Source: Amycolatopsis rifamycinica
GTDB taxonomy: Bacteria; Actinomycetota; Actinomycetes; Mycobacteriales; Pseudonocardiaceae
Reading direction: 5' to 3'
DNA length: 64,000 bases
Assembly (NCBI RefSeq): GCF_000695625.1
Contig: NZ_JMQI01000021.1
Location: forward strand, 186,001 to 250,000
Under the pieces are notes generated by a model. That model worked only from the letters and a program-made list of their open reading frames with translations, did no database searches and was not told the DNA's origin. The translations under genes were made by a program, and so were the position numbers. Below are positions 53,836 through 62,414 of the stretch, in pieces (the stretch's first letter is position 1; each line of letters opens with the position of its first letter).

Positions 53836-54986
53836 AGCGACCTCCCGCACGCCTCGTAGAGGGCGACCGTCCGCTCGGCGATCGCCTTCCAGCCGAACTC
53901 GCCGACCGCGCGCTCGCGGCCGGCGGTACCCATCGCGGCGGCCCGGTCCTTGGCGCCGACCACTTCGTTCAACGCGGCGGCCAGGCCCGCCTCGAACCCC
54001 TCCGGGTCCTTCTCGTCGTAGTGCACCAGCAGGCCGGTGCGGCCGTCGTCGACGACCTCGGGGATGCCGCCGACGTCGCTGGCCACCACCGGCGTGCCGC
54101 ACGCCATCGCCTCGAGGTTCACGATGCCGAGCGGCTCGTAGACCGACGGGCAGGCGAACACCGCGGCGTGGGTGAGCAGCTGCACGACCTCGTCGCGCGG
54201 CAGCATCTCCGGGATCCAGCGGACGCCGGTGCGCGTCTTCTCCAGCTCGGCGACCAGCCCGCGGAACTCGGCGTCCAGCTCCGGGGTGTCGGCGCCACCC
54301 GCGCACAGCACCAGCTGGACCCCCGGGTCCAGCGCGGCGCCGGCCCGGACGAGGTGCGGGACGCCCTTCTGCCGGGTGATCCGGCCGACGAACAGCACGT
54401 ACGGCCGGTCCGGGTCGACGCCGTGCTTCACGAGCGCGTCGGTGCCGGGATCGGGGCGGTAGAGCGTGGTGTCGATGCCGTTGTGGATCACGTGCACGCG
54501 CTCGGGCGGCACCGCGGGGTAGGCGGCGAGGACGTCCCGGCGCATCCCGCCGCTGACCGCGACGATCGCGTCCGCGGCCTCGTAGGCCTCGCGCTCGATC
54601 CACGACGAGACGCGGTAGCCGCCGCCGAGCTGCTCGGCCTTCCACGGCCGCAGCGGCTCCAGCGAATGCGCGGTGACGACGTGCGGGATGCCGTGCGTCA
54701 TCTTGGCGAGGTGCCCGGCGAGGTTCGCGTACCAGGTGTGGCTGTGCGCGAGGTCGTGGCCTTCGAGGGCGTTCGCCATGGACACGGCGATGTCCATGGT
54801 CGTGAACGCGGGCTGCCGGTAGCCGTGCGGATCGGTGTGCCCGGTGGCGTCCGGGCGGTCGGCGCCCCAGCAGTGCACGTCGAGGTCGACCAGCGGTCGC
54901 AACTCCCGGGCGAGGAACTCCACGTGAACCCCGGCCCCGCCGTAGACCTCAGGCGGGTATTCGCGGGTGAGCAGGCCGACCTTCAT
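53832..54986 (-). CDS. glgA: Glycogen synthase / alpha-maltose-1-phosphate synthase (GT4)
   Basis: A 384-residue GT4 glycosyltransferase of the actinobacterial GlgA type (Rv1212c in M. tuberculosis, also called GlgM), which uses ADP-glucose to extend glucan or make maltose-1-phosphate. The N-terminus [20 protein letters not shown] and the C-terminal donor-binding [20 protein letters not shown] (E-x7-E) are characteristic. It precedes and overlaps glgC. Which of the two activities dominates cannot be told from sequence alone, so the symbol glgM would be equally fitting. Confidence 0.9.
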   Translation of the reverse strand: MKVGLLTREYPPEVYGGAGVHVEFLARELRPLVDLDVHCWGADRPDATGHTDPHGYRQPAFTTMDIAVSMANALEGHDLAHSHTWYANLAGHLAKMTHGIPHVVTAHSLEPLRPWKAEQLGGGYRVSSWIEREAYEAADAIVAVSGGMRRDVLAAYPAVPPERVHVIHNGIDTTLYRPDPGTDALVKHGVDPDRPYVLFVGRITRQKGVPHLVRAGAALDPGVQLVLCAGGADTPELDAEFRGLVAELEKTRTGVRWIPEMLPRDEVVQLLTHAAVFACPSVYEPLGIVNLEAMACGTPVVASDVGGIPEVVDDGRTGLLVHYDEKDPEGFEAGLAAALNEVVGAKDRAAAMGTAGRERAVGEFGWKAIAERTVALYEACGRSL

Positions 54987-55133
54987 GATGCGAACCCTAG
55001 GGCCTCACCGGCCCGTGGCGCAGTCTGGCGGACAGGGGAATTCCGCGAGTTTTCCGTCACTGCCCGGATGATCGCGGCCCGGCGGGGCGGCAGCCCGCCG
55101 CCGCCGACCGGACCAGCCGGCCGTCCGGTCCGC

Positions 55134-55634
55134 TCAGCCGCCGGTCCGCGGTCCGGTGGGCTCCACTGTGGACGCCTCGCGGCCGGGCGCGTGACCAGGG
55201 CCGACGGGGTGAATCGGCGCCGTGCGGTCGCGACCCGGCGTGACCACTCCGGACGGCCGCTCACGCCCGCCCGTCACCGCACCGGGCCGACGACCGTCCC
55301 GCGACGGCCGCCCGGCGGTCTCGGGCCCGGGGTGCAGCGGCAGCAGCCGGTCCAGGCCGAGGAGCTGCAGCGGCCGGGCGACCGCGGCCTCGCCGGCGGC
55401 GATGGCGAAGGGGACGTTCCGCGCGGCGGCGTCCCGGCAGGCCTCGACCAGCACGCTGAAGACGGTCGAGTCGCAGAAGGTCGTCTCGCTGAGGTCCACG
55501 ACGACTCCGCGGGCGCCGGAGCGGATCGAACCCAGCAGCTCGCCCCGCAGGGCCGGTGCGCTGTCCAGGTCCAGCTCGCCCGTCCAGCGGACGGTCACGA
55601 CGCCGTCGTCGGTCGTGGTGTGGTGGTCGGTCAT
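55134..55634 (-). CDS. STAS anti-anti-sigma factor with long disordered tail
   Basis: A 166-residue protein. The STAS domain fills the first 105 residues (VTVRWTGELDLDSAPALRGE, VVVDLSETTFCDSTVFSVLV); its loop C-D-S-T keeps the aspartate and the phosphorylatable serine, unlike the STAS protein at 39106. The last 60 residues are a Pro/Gly/Arg-rich, probably unstructured tail. The promoter at 55656 is of the stress-sigma type. It is divergent from the MerR/B12 regulator. Confidence 0.85.
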   Translation of the reverse strand: MTDHHTTTDDGVVTVRWTGELDLDSAPALRGELLGSIRSGARGVVVDLSETTFCDSTVFSVLVEACRDAAARNVPFAIAAGEAAVARPLQLLGLDRLLPLHPGPETAGRPSRDGRRPGAVTGGRERPSGVVTPGRDRTAPIHPVGPGHAPGREASTVEPTGPRTGG

Positions 55635-55655
55635 CGGCTCCCTCCTCCGCTTGGG

Positions 55656-55681
55656 GTACCCACCCCGGGGCTAGATCACTC
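55656..55681 (-). promoter_or_regulatory. SigB-type promoter of the second STAS gene
   Basis: On the minus strand GAGT (55681-55678), 16 bp, GGGTAC (55661-55656) fits GNNT-N14-16-GGGTA(C/T), 22 bp upstream of the STAS start codon. Confidence 0.5.
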
Positions 55682-55712
55682 GACGACACTGCGGCGTCCG
55701 AGGGAAGCCGAT

Positions 55713-55727
55713 GCGCAAACGTTGCGC
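55713..55727. promoter_or_regulatory. Palindrome between the STAS and MerR/B12 genes
   Basis: GCGCAAACGTTGCGC has 6-bp arms around ACG, followed by a TATAGC that could be a -10 for the MerR gene. It is a candidate operator for the MerR-type protein, but its symmetry is short and the assignment is tentative. Confidence 0.35.
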
Positions 55728-55909
55728 CGCGGTATAGCGTGGTGGGGACGGTTCCCCGGCACGTCACCGGCCACGCCGCGCGGCCGGCCCGGAGCACCGG
55801 CGCCGGGCGGCCGCGGCGACCGGCCGCCGCGGCCTGCGTGTCTCCGCCCGGGGGCCGTCGCGGTCGTCGCTAAACTTCGGCTGTTCGGTCCGCGAGGCGA
55901 AGGGGCACG

Positions 55910-56782
55910 GTGGAACCCGACAACGACGCGCCGTCCGGCACCGGGGCCTGGGCTCCCGGCAAGGTGGCCGAGCTGCTCGGGGTGTCGCCGGTCACGCTGC
56001 GCAGCTGGAGCGCGCGGTACGGGATCGGCCCGCCCGCCGGCGCCGGGCGGCACCGCCGCTATTCCGACGCGGACGTCCGCCGCCTGCAGCACATGCAGCG
56101 GCTCGTCGCGCGCGGGATGCCGGTGCGGGAGGCGGCGGAGGCGGCGTTCGGCCGGGCGCCTGCCCGGCTCGAGGTGCCGGCGTCCCGTCGCGCGCGCGAG
56201 CTCGCGGACGCCGCGGAAGAGCTCCGGTACGCCTCGGTGGCGGGGCTGCTGGACGAAACGCTGGGCACCCTGGGCCCCGCCGCCGCCTGGACGGATGTCC
56301 TGGCCCCGGTGCTGAACGGGCTGGGCGACCGCTGGCAGCGCGGCGACGTGTGCTTCGCGTCGGAGTGGGCGCTGGCGTCGGAGATCTCGCTGGCGTTCGA
56401 GCGCTTCAGCCGCCGGTTCCCGGCGGCCGTGCCGGGCCGCCCGGTGCTGCTGGCCTGCTGCCCGGCGGAGCGGCACTCGCTGCCGGTCGAAGCGCTGCGG
56501 GCCACGCTCGCGGAGGCGGCGGTCCCGGTGACGTACCTGGGCCAGCTGGTCCCCGCGGAAACGGTGGCGGACCTGGCGGCCCGCCTGGACCCGGTGCTGG
56601 TGGTGCTGTGGTCGATGGCCCCGGCCACGGCCGACGACCTCCTGGCGGCCCGCCTCCGCGCGGCGGGGTGCGAAGTCGGCGCGGCGGGGCCGGGCTGGGC
56701 CCACCTGGCCGACCGGGGCTTCCGGTGGGTGAACGACCTCGCCTCGGCGGTGGAGCTGGCCCTCGAGCACGCCGGAGCCTGA
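55910..56782 (+). CDS. MerR-family regulator with B12-binding-like domain (CarH/LitR-like)
   Basis: A 290-residue regulator: MerR winged helix (PGKVAELLGVSPVTLRSWSA, then RYGIG, residues 16-40), a helical bundle (about 95-170) and a Rossmann-like cobalamin domain (VLLACCPAERHSLPVEALRA, then LGQLVPAETV). Light-sensing CarH proteins have a W-x9-E-H motif and a lower-ligand histidine in G-E-R-H. Here His189 in AERHSL is kept, and Trp142-x9-Glu152 is kept, but the histidine after Glu is Trp153 and the residue after Trp142 is Gln143 instead of the photoreactive His. It may bind a cobalamin but with changed light chemistry. GTG start after AAGGGG. Confidence 0.8.
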   Translation: MEPDNDAPSGTGAWAPGKVAELLGVSPVTLRSWSARYGIGPPAGAGRHRRYSDADVRRLQHMQRLVARGMPVREAAEAAFGRAPARLEVPASRRARELADAAEELRYASVAGLLDETLGTLGPAAAWTDVLAPVLNGLGDRWQRGDVCFASEWALASEISLAFERFSRRFPAAVPGRPVLLACCPAERHSLPVEALRATLAEAAVPVTYLGQLVPAETVADLAARLDPVLVVLWSMAPATADDLLAARLRAAGCEVGAAGPGWAHLADRGFRWVNDLASAVELALEHAGA

Positions 56783-56942
56783 AACCCGCCGTCGGCTCGA
56801 CGCCGGCTTGGTTCGGTGATCGCCCGGCTTTGCCGCCCGCCATAATCGCTGCCGGTTCGTTGCAATCTCGCCGTGTACCGCTCACCGAGCCATCGGGCAG
56901 ACATCGATGTCATCGCTGCGGATTCTTGTCTTCCTTGTCTTC

Positions 56943-56989
56943 TTGACGGTGTCGACGGCCGCGACGGAAGCTTCCTGGCAACGTTGTCA
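56943..56989 (+). promoter_or_regulatory. Promoter and LacI-type palindrome of the GH2 gene
   Basis: TTGACG (56943-56948), 18-bp spacer, GAAGCT (56967-56972); TGGCAACGTTGTCA (56976-56989), a 14-bp palindrome with one mismatched pair, sits at the predicted start. The arrangement is the same as at the PL3 gene promoter, though the site matches only 9 of 14 of the pectin consensus. Confidence 0.5.
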
Positions 56990-57047
56990 GCCGCACGGCG
57001 CCACACCCCGCCAGGTCCCCGGTCGCCGCCCGAAGAACGGAGTCCGC

Positions 57048-60000
57048 ATGGCGGAGAACGAGCGCGCGGAGCCGGCCGCGGTGTCACGGAGGCACGTCCT
57101 GGCGGCCGGGACCGGGCTGCTGGCCGGGTTCGGCCTCGCGGCCGTTCTGCCCGGAGCCGCGGAAGCCGCGACCGCCGCGCCCGAGAGCCGCAAGAGCGAC
57201 CTCGCCCTGTTCCGGCCGGTCCAGGTGTCTTCGACCGACTACGCCGCCACCCCGGCCGAGTTCGCCGTCGACGGCCTCGCCCAGGTCGGCGTCCGCGGCT
57301 CCGGCTGGCGCGCCGCCCAGGGCGACGGCCAGTGGATCGTCGTCGACCTGCAGGCCCCGTGCGCCATCGAGTCCGTCGTGCTCACCTTCGAGGCCCGGCC
57401 CGGCGACCCGGCCTTCGACGCCGGCGCCTCCCGCTCCCGCACCAGCGGCTTCGAGATCCAGTCCAGCTACGCGACGGCGTTCGACCTCGACGTCTCCGGC
57501 GACGGCAAGGCCTGGCGCACCGTCCACCACACCGACGCCGGCACCGGCGGCGTCGTCACGATCCCCCTCGCCGTCACCGCGCGCTGGGTCCGCTTCACCG
57601 CGAGCCGCCGCTCGACGACGAACCCGCTGGGCCTCAACGGCTTCCAGGTCTTCGGCACCAGCCGCGAAGCCCGGCCCGCCGTCCGCGGCTGGACGAGCTT
57701 CCCGGTGCGCCCGAACGACGACCCGCCCGCCCTCGCCGTCGCGGCCGACGGCACCGTGCCGCTCGAATCCGGCTGGGTGCTCACCATGGACGACTGGGCG
57801 CCCACCGGCGACGGCAAGGCGCTCTCCGCCTCCACTGTGGACACCCGCGGCTGGCTCCCGGCGACCGTGCCCGGCACCGTGCTGGCCTCGCTCGTCGAAC
57901 AGGGGCAGCTGCCCGACCCGGTGGCCGGGATGAACAACCTGCACGTCCCGGAAGCGCTCTCGCGGCACGCCTGGTGGTACCGCCGCCGCTTCACCCTCCC
58001 GCGCGGCCTCGACACCTCGCCCGGCCGGCACGTCTGGCTGGAGTTCGACGGCGTCAACCACGAAGCGCGGATCTGGCTCAACGGCGCCGAAATCGCGACG
58101 CAGACCCACCCGTTCGGCCGCGGTGCCCACGACGTCACCGCCGCGCTCCGCCGCACCGGCGAGCAGGTACTGGCCGTGCGGATCTCGCCCATGCCGCGCC
58201 CCGGCAGCCCCGGCGACAAGGGCTCGAACGGCAGCTCGTGGGTCGACGCGGGCGGCACGATGTTCGACAACTCGCCGACCTACCTCGCCGTCTCCGGCTG
58301 GGACTGGATGCCCGCGGTGCGCGACCGCGCGGCCGGCCTCTGGGACCACGTCCGCCTGCGCTCGACCGGCGCCGCCGTGCTCGGCGACGTCCGCGTCGAC
58401 ACGAAGGTGCCCGACGCGCACACCGCCGAGGTCACGCTCACCGTCCCGGTCCGCAACGCCGCCGCGACCGCCCAGCGCGTCAAGGTCACCGCCGCCTTCG
58501 GCCCGGTGAACCTGACGGCCACGGTCACCGTCCCCGCCGGGCAGGCCACCGACGTGGTGTTCCCGAAGCAGCGGGTCGAGAACGCCAAGCTGTGGTGGCC
58601 CAACGGCTACGGCGACCCGAACCTGTACGACCTGACGCTGACCGCGGCGATCGGCGCCGCCACGAGCGACCGCCGGACGGTCAAGATCGGCCTGCGCGAA
58701 ATCGGCTACCGCTACGACCAGCCGATCGTCATCGCCGACGGCCGCGCCACCCAGACCGTCGACCTCTGCCCGCAGAACGCCCGGTTCGTCCGGATGGCGG
58801 GCCTCAAGCGCGCCACCAGCTGGGGCTTCTCGCTCTGGACGATGGCCGTGCCGGACGGCTCGGGCACCGACCTGGCGCAGGGCAAGCCGTCGAGCTCGTC
58901 GTCGGTGGCCGACGGCAACCCGCCCGAGCGCGCCTTCGACGGCGACCCGAACACGCGCTGGACGTCCGAATACCGCGACGACCAGTGGCTGCAGGTCGAC
59001 CTCGGCGCCGCGACGGCGTTCGACCAGGTCGTGCTGACCTGGGAAACCGCTTACGCAGCGACCTTCAAGATCCAGGTGTCGCAGGACGGCGACACCTGGA
59101 CCGACGCCGCGTCGGTCGACAACAGCGCCAAGCCGCTGACGTTCCTGGTCAACGGCGTCAAGGTCTTCGCCCGCGGCGGCAGCTGGGGCTGGGACGAGCT
59201 GCTGCGCCGGATGCCGGCCGAGCGGGCCGACGCCGTCGTCGCGATGCACCGCGACATGAACTTCACCCTGATCCGCAACTGGGTCGGGTCTTCGTACCGG
59301 CCGGAGCTGTTCGACGCCTGCGACAAGTACGGCATCCTGCTGTGGAACGAGTTCTGGGACGGCTGGTCGACCGATCCGGCCAACCACGACGTCTTCCTGG
59401 CCCAGGCGCGGGACACCGTGCTGCGCTACCGCCACCACGCGTGCGCGACCGTCTGGTTCGGCTGCAACGAAGGCACCCCGCCGCCCGTCATCGACAACGC
59501 GCTGCGCGACATCGTCCACACGCACACCGACCTGCTCTACCAGGGCAACTCGGCGGGCGGGGTGATCACCGGCGACGGGCCGTACTTCTGGCAGGACCCG
59601 AAGCGGTACTTCACCGGCGAGGCGACCGGCGGGAAGTACGGGTTCTGGAGTGAGATCGGCCTGCCGACGGTGTCCGTCGTCGAAAGCATGCGCAACCTGG
59701 TCGGGCCGGACGACCCGGGCTGGCCGATCGGCGCGCCGTGGTTCCTGCACGACTGGTCCACCGGCGGCAACCAGTCGCCGCAGAGCTACCTGGCGGCGAT
59801 CGACGCGCGGCTGGCGCCGTCGACGAGCCTGGCCGAGTTCTGCCGCAAGGCGCAGTTCGTCAACTACGAAAGCATGCGCGCGATCTTCGAGGCGTGGAAC
59901 GCGAAGCTGTGGAACGACGCCACCGGCGTGCTGCTGTGGATGTCGCACCCGGCCTGGCACAGCACGGTGTGGCAGACCTACGACTACGACCTCGACGTCA

Positions 60001-60620
60001 ACGGCAGCTACTACGGCGCGCGCAAGGGCTGCGAGGCCCGGCACGTCCAGGCCGACCTGACGACGTGGCAGGTGCGAGTGGTCAACCACACGCCGGACGC
60101 GCTGACCGGCGTGACCGCCACCGCCCGGCTGTACGGCCTGGACGGGGTCGCGCTCGGCCCGGCCCAGCAGCAGAAGCTCGACGTGGCCCCGGTTTCGGCC
60201 GCGGCCGCGTTCACCGTCCCGTTCGCCGACGACCGGCCGGACCTGCACCTGCTCCGGCTGACCCTGACCGACGGCCGCGGCGCGGTGCTGTCGGAGAACA
60301 CGTACTGGCGCTACCGGACGGACACGGCGATGCGGGCGCTCAACCAGCTCCCGGGCGCGCGCCTGACGACGTCGCTGCGGCCGGACGGCGACGCCTACAC
60401 CGCGACGATCCGCAACGACGGGCGGACCGTCGCGGCGATGATCCGGCTGTCGCTGCGGGAGAGGAACGGCACCGACCGCGTCCTGCCGACCCGCTACGGC
60501 GACAACTACTTCTGGCTGCTGCCGGGGGAGAGCCGCACGGTCCGCGTCGAGCCGCGCCGGCGGGTGCCGAACGCGAAGCTGCTGGTGGAGGCGTACAACG
60601 TGGCCGCCAAGCTGAGCTGA
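57048..60620 (+). CDS. Tat-exported GH2 glycoside hydrolase with two CBM32/discoidin-type domains
   Basis: A 1190-residue exo-glycosidase. A twin-arginine signal (SRRHVLAAGTGLLAGFGLAA) is followed by a discoidin-type binding domain (about residues 45-210), the GH2 sugar-binding and Ig-like domains, and the barrel with acid/base Glu808 (FGCNEG) and nucleophile Glu869 (WSEIG). A second discoidin-type domain (LAQGKPSSSSSVADGNPPER, AFDGDPNTRWTSEYRDDQWL) is inserted near residues 610-700, between REIGYRYDQPIV and FLVNGVKVFARGG, which adjoin in ordinary relatives. Exo-beta-glucosaminidase or beta-mannosidase-type activity is possible. ATG 57048 follows ACGGAG. Confidence 0.85.
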   Translation: MAENERAEPAAVSRRHVLAAGTGLLAGFGLAAVLPGAAEAATAAPESRKSDLALFRPVQVSSTDYAATPAEFAVDGLAQVGVRGSGWRAAQGDGQWIVVDLQAPCAIESVVLTFEARPGDPAFDAGASRSRTSGFEIQSSYATAFDLDVSGDGKAWRTVHHTDAGTGGVVTIPLAVTARWVRFTASRRSTTNPLGLNGFQVFGTSREARPAVRGWTSFPVRPNDDPPALAVAADGTVPLESGWVLTMDDWAPTGDGKALSASTVDTRGWLPATVPGTVLASLVEQGQLPDPVAGMNNLHVPEALSRHAWWYRRRFTLPRGLDTSPGRHVWLEFDGVNHEARIWLNGAEIATQTHPFGRGAHDVTAALRRTGEQVLAVRISPMPRPGSPGDKGSNGSSWVDAGGTMFDNSPTYLAVSGWDWMPAVRDRAAGLWDHVRLRSTGAAVLGDVRVDTKVPDAHTAEVTLTVPVRNAAATAQRVKVTAAFGPVNLTATVTVPAGQATDVVFPKQRVENAKLWWPNGYGDPNLYDLTLTAAIGAATSDRRTVKIGLREIGYRYDQPIVIADGRATQTVDLCPQNARFVRMAGLKRATSWGFSLWTMAVPDGSGTDLAQGKPSSSSSVADGNPPERAFDGDPNTRWTSEYRDDQWLQVDLGAATAFDQVVLTWETAYAATFKIQVSQDGDTWTDAASVDNSAKPLTFLVNGVKVFARGGSWGWDELLRRMPAERADAVVAMHRDMNFTLIRNWVGSSYRPELFDACDKYGILLWNEFWDGWSTDPANHDVFLAQARDTVLRYRHHACATVWFGCNEGTPPPVIDNALRDIVHTHTDLLYQGNSAGGVITGDGPYFWQDPKRYFTGEATGGKYGFWSEIGLPTVSVVESMRNLVGPDDPGWPIGAPWFLHDWSTGGNQSPQSYLAAIDARLAPSTSLAEFCRKAQFVNYESMRAIFEAWNAKLWNDATGVLLWMSHPAWHSTVWQTYDYDLDVNGSYYGARKGCEARHVQADLTTWQVRVVNHTPDALTGVTATARLYGLDGVALGPAQQQKLDVAPVSAAAAFTVPFADDRPDLHLLRLTLTDGRGAVLSENTYWRYRTDTAMRALNQLPGARLTTSLRPDGDAYTATIRNDGRTVAAMIRLSLRERNGTDRVLPTRYGDNYFWLLPGESRTVRVEPRRRVPNAKLLVEAYNVAAKLS

Positions 60621-60682
60621 TCGCGGTTTTGTCGGACCCCGCCGCTACGCTCGCGGGGCCCGCGAGCGAGGAGCACCGGTGC

Positions 60683-62350
60683 GTGGCTGTGGGTCGCGCT
60701 CCGGACGAGTGGAGGGATGCCGCGTGCTTTCCCTCACCGTCCGCCGACGACCAGCCCGGAGCCGATCCGGGTCTCGGCGCGCTTCGCTCGCGGGCCTCAC
60801 GTGGGGGAGGGGCGGTCATCGAAGAGCTGTACCGGACGGTGCTGGCCAGGGCGGCGTACCAGGACGCGTTCTTCGCGTGGCCACGCCGGGACCGGGAGCG
60901 TTACGTCCGGCTGCTGCGCGAGGCGGATCCGGCGTGGGCGCCGGGCTTCCTGCGCTGGCTCCGCCAAGAGACGCCGATGCGCTACCCGGCCCTGGTCGGC
61001 GCGGCGGCGTTCGCGGCCGGCCGCCTCGAGCGCGGTGAGCACGGGATGTCCCGGCAGGTGATCACCTCGGTACTGGACCGCGCCGACGACCCGGGCCACC
61101 TGCTGGCGTACTGGGCCGTGGCGCACGGGCCTTCGCTGCCGAAGCCGGTGAAGCGCGGGGTGGCGGACGCGGTGACGCGCCTGTACGACGAGCCGGCCCT
61201 GCTGGCCTACGACGACGGAGGGCACCACTTCGAGCTGGGTTTCGTCCGGGCCGACCTGCCCCGCCACGGCGGAATCGGCACCCCGCGGCCACTGCGGTTC
61301 GGCGAGGTGATCAAGCTGGTCCACCCGCGGGCCCGCGATCGCGGGCAGGGCGACCTGTTCCGGTACGCGCTGGCCCGGCGGCACGGGAAGGTCCGGACGG
61401 TTCCCGAGACGTTGCCGCTGGTGCGGAGCTGGGCTGCTGATGCCGGGCGGGCCGCGGGACCGGCAACCCCGAGGGGCGCGGTGGCGAAGCCGGCCCACCA
61501 CGAGCCCCTGGCCGGATCGCTCCGCGTCGTCGCCGGGCTTCGGTCCGGCTCCGGGCACCCGCCGGCCGGTCAGCAGCTCGCCCGGCTCCGCCGCGCCCGG
61601 ACCCGCGAGCACCGCGAAACCCTCCTCGCCGCCCTTCCCCTGGTCGACCTCCTGGCCCGCCCGGACGGCCTCGCCCGGCTGGAACCCCTCATTCCGCACC
61701 TGCCCCTCTCCGCGCTGCTCGCCCACCTGCGCCGCTTCGACGCCGCCGGGATCGGCTTCGAAACCGCCATGGCCATCGCCGCGCGGCTCGCCGATCCCGC
61801 CGAAGTCCGGGCCTCCGGGCTGGGTCCGCTGCGGTTCGCCGCGGCCTGGGGCGCGGTGGACAGCCGTCGGTGGGAACCCGCCCTCGCCGCCGGTGCGCGG
61901 CACAGCCTCGGCGCCGTCCCGCGGCTGCCAGGGCGCACCCTCGTCGTCATCGAACCGCGCAGCGACACCCGGATCGTCTTCGGGCTCGCCCTCGCCCAGC
62001 GGTGCGAAGACGCCGACGTCGTCCTCCTCGGCGGCGGGCGGTTCCCGCTCCGGCCGGACGAGTCGCCGCTGCACGCCCTGATCCGCTGGCACTCGACGGA
62101 CCTGCGCACCGCCACCCCCGTCGCCGCCCGGCACGATCGCGTCGTCTGCGTCACCGAACAGGTCCTCGACGAGCCGGACGTGGACGTTCCGCTCTACGTC
62201 TGGGAAACCCGGCGGCACCTCCGGCACGAACACGAGCCGGAGTTCGCGCCCGGTTCGCGGCGCGGGTACTTCCGCGGGCTCGGCGACACCAGCTTCCGGA
62301 TCATCCCCTGGTGGGAGGAGTTGGTCGGCGACGACCAAAACGGAGGCTGA
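60683..62350 (+). CDS. TROVE-domain protein (Ro60/Rsr-like) with degenerate MIDAS
   Basis: A protein of about 555 residues built on the TROVE HEAT-repeat ring that binds small noncoding RNAs (Y RNAs) in Ro60/Rsr. Typical blocks: AAGFLRW-like FLRWLRQETPMRYPALVGAA, HLLAYWAVAHG, PKPVKRGVADAVTRLYDEPA and KLVHPRARDRGQGDLFRYAL. The following von Willebrand-A-like domain opens TLVVIEPRSDT where a normal MIDAS has D-x-S-G-S, so the metal site looks lost. GTG 60683 is the best start (GAGGAG 9 nt upstream), but the N-terminus is uncertain. No Y RNA gene was found beside it. Confidence 0.75.
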   Translation: MAVGRAPDEWRDAACFPSPSADDQPGADPGLGALRSRASRGGGAVIEELYRTVLARAAYQDAFFAWPRRDRERYVRLLREADPAWAPGFLRWLRQETPMRYPALVGAAAFAAGRLERGEHGMSRQVITSVLDRADDPGHLLAYWAVAHGPSLPKPVKRGVADAVTRLYDEPALLAYDDGGHHFELGFVRADLPRHGGIGTPRPLRFGEVIKLVHPRARDRGQGDLFRYALARRHGKVRTVPETLPLVRSWAADAGRAAGPATPRGAVAKPAHHEPLAGSLRVVAGLRSGSGHPPAGQQLARLRRARTREHRETLLAALPLVDLLARPDGLARLEPLIPHLPLSALLAHLRRFDAAGIGFETAMAIAARLADPAEVRASGLGPLRFAAAWGAVDSRRWEPALAAGARHSLGAVPRLPGRTLVVIEPRSDTRIVFGLALAQRCEDADVVLLGGGRFPLRPDESPLHALIRWHSTDLRTATPVAARHDRVVCVTEQVLDEPDVDVPLYVWETRRHLRHEHEPEFAPGSRRGYFRGLGDTSFRIIPWWEELVGDDQNGG

Positions 62351-62369
62351 CTTCGTCCGCGGCGACGAA

Positions 62370-62393
62370 CTAGGCTGACGCCGTCGCGCCTAG
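62370..62393. promoter_or_regulatory. Palindrome in front of the PucR/CdaR-like gene
   Basis: CTAGGC (62370-62375), 12 bp, GCCTAG (62388-62393). It overlaps a possible -10 TAGGCT (62371-62376) with a weak -35 CTGACT (62347-62352) 18 bp upstream. It is a candidate autoregulatory site. Confidence 0.4.
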
Positions 62394-62414
62394 CTTCAGG
62401 AGGTGCTCGTTTCC

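Noticed and set aside
60623..60682. Y RNA gene in front of the TROVE gene
   Set aside because: No long paired stem or promoter-terminator pair could be drawn; the gap is too short.
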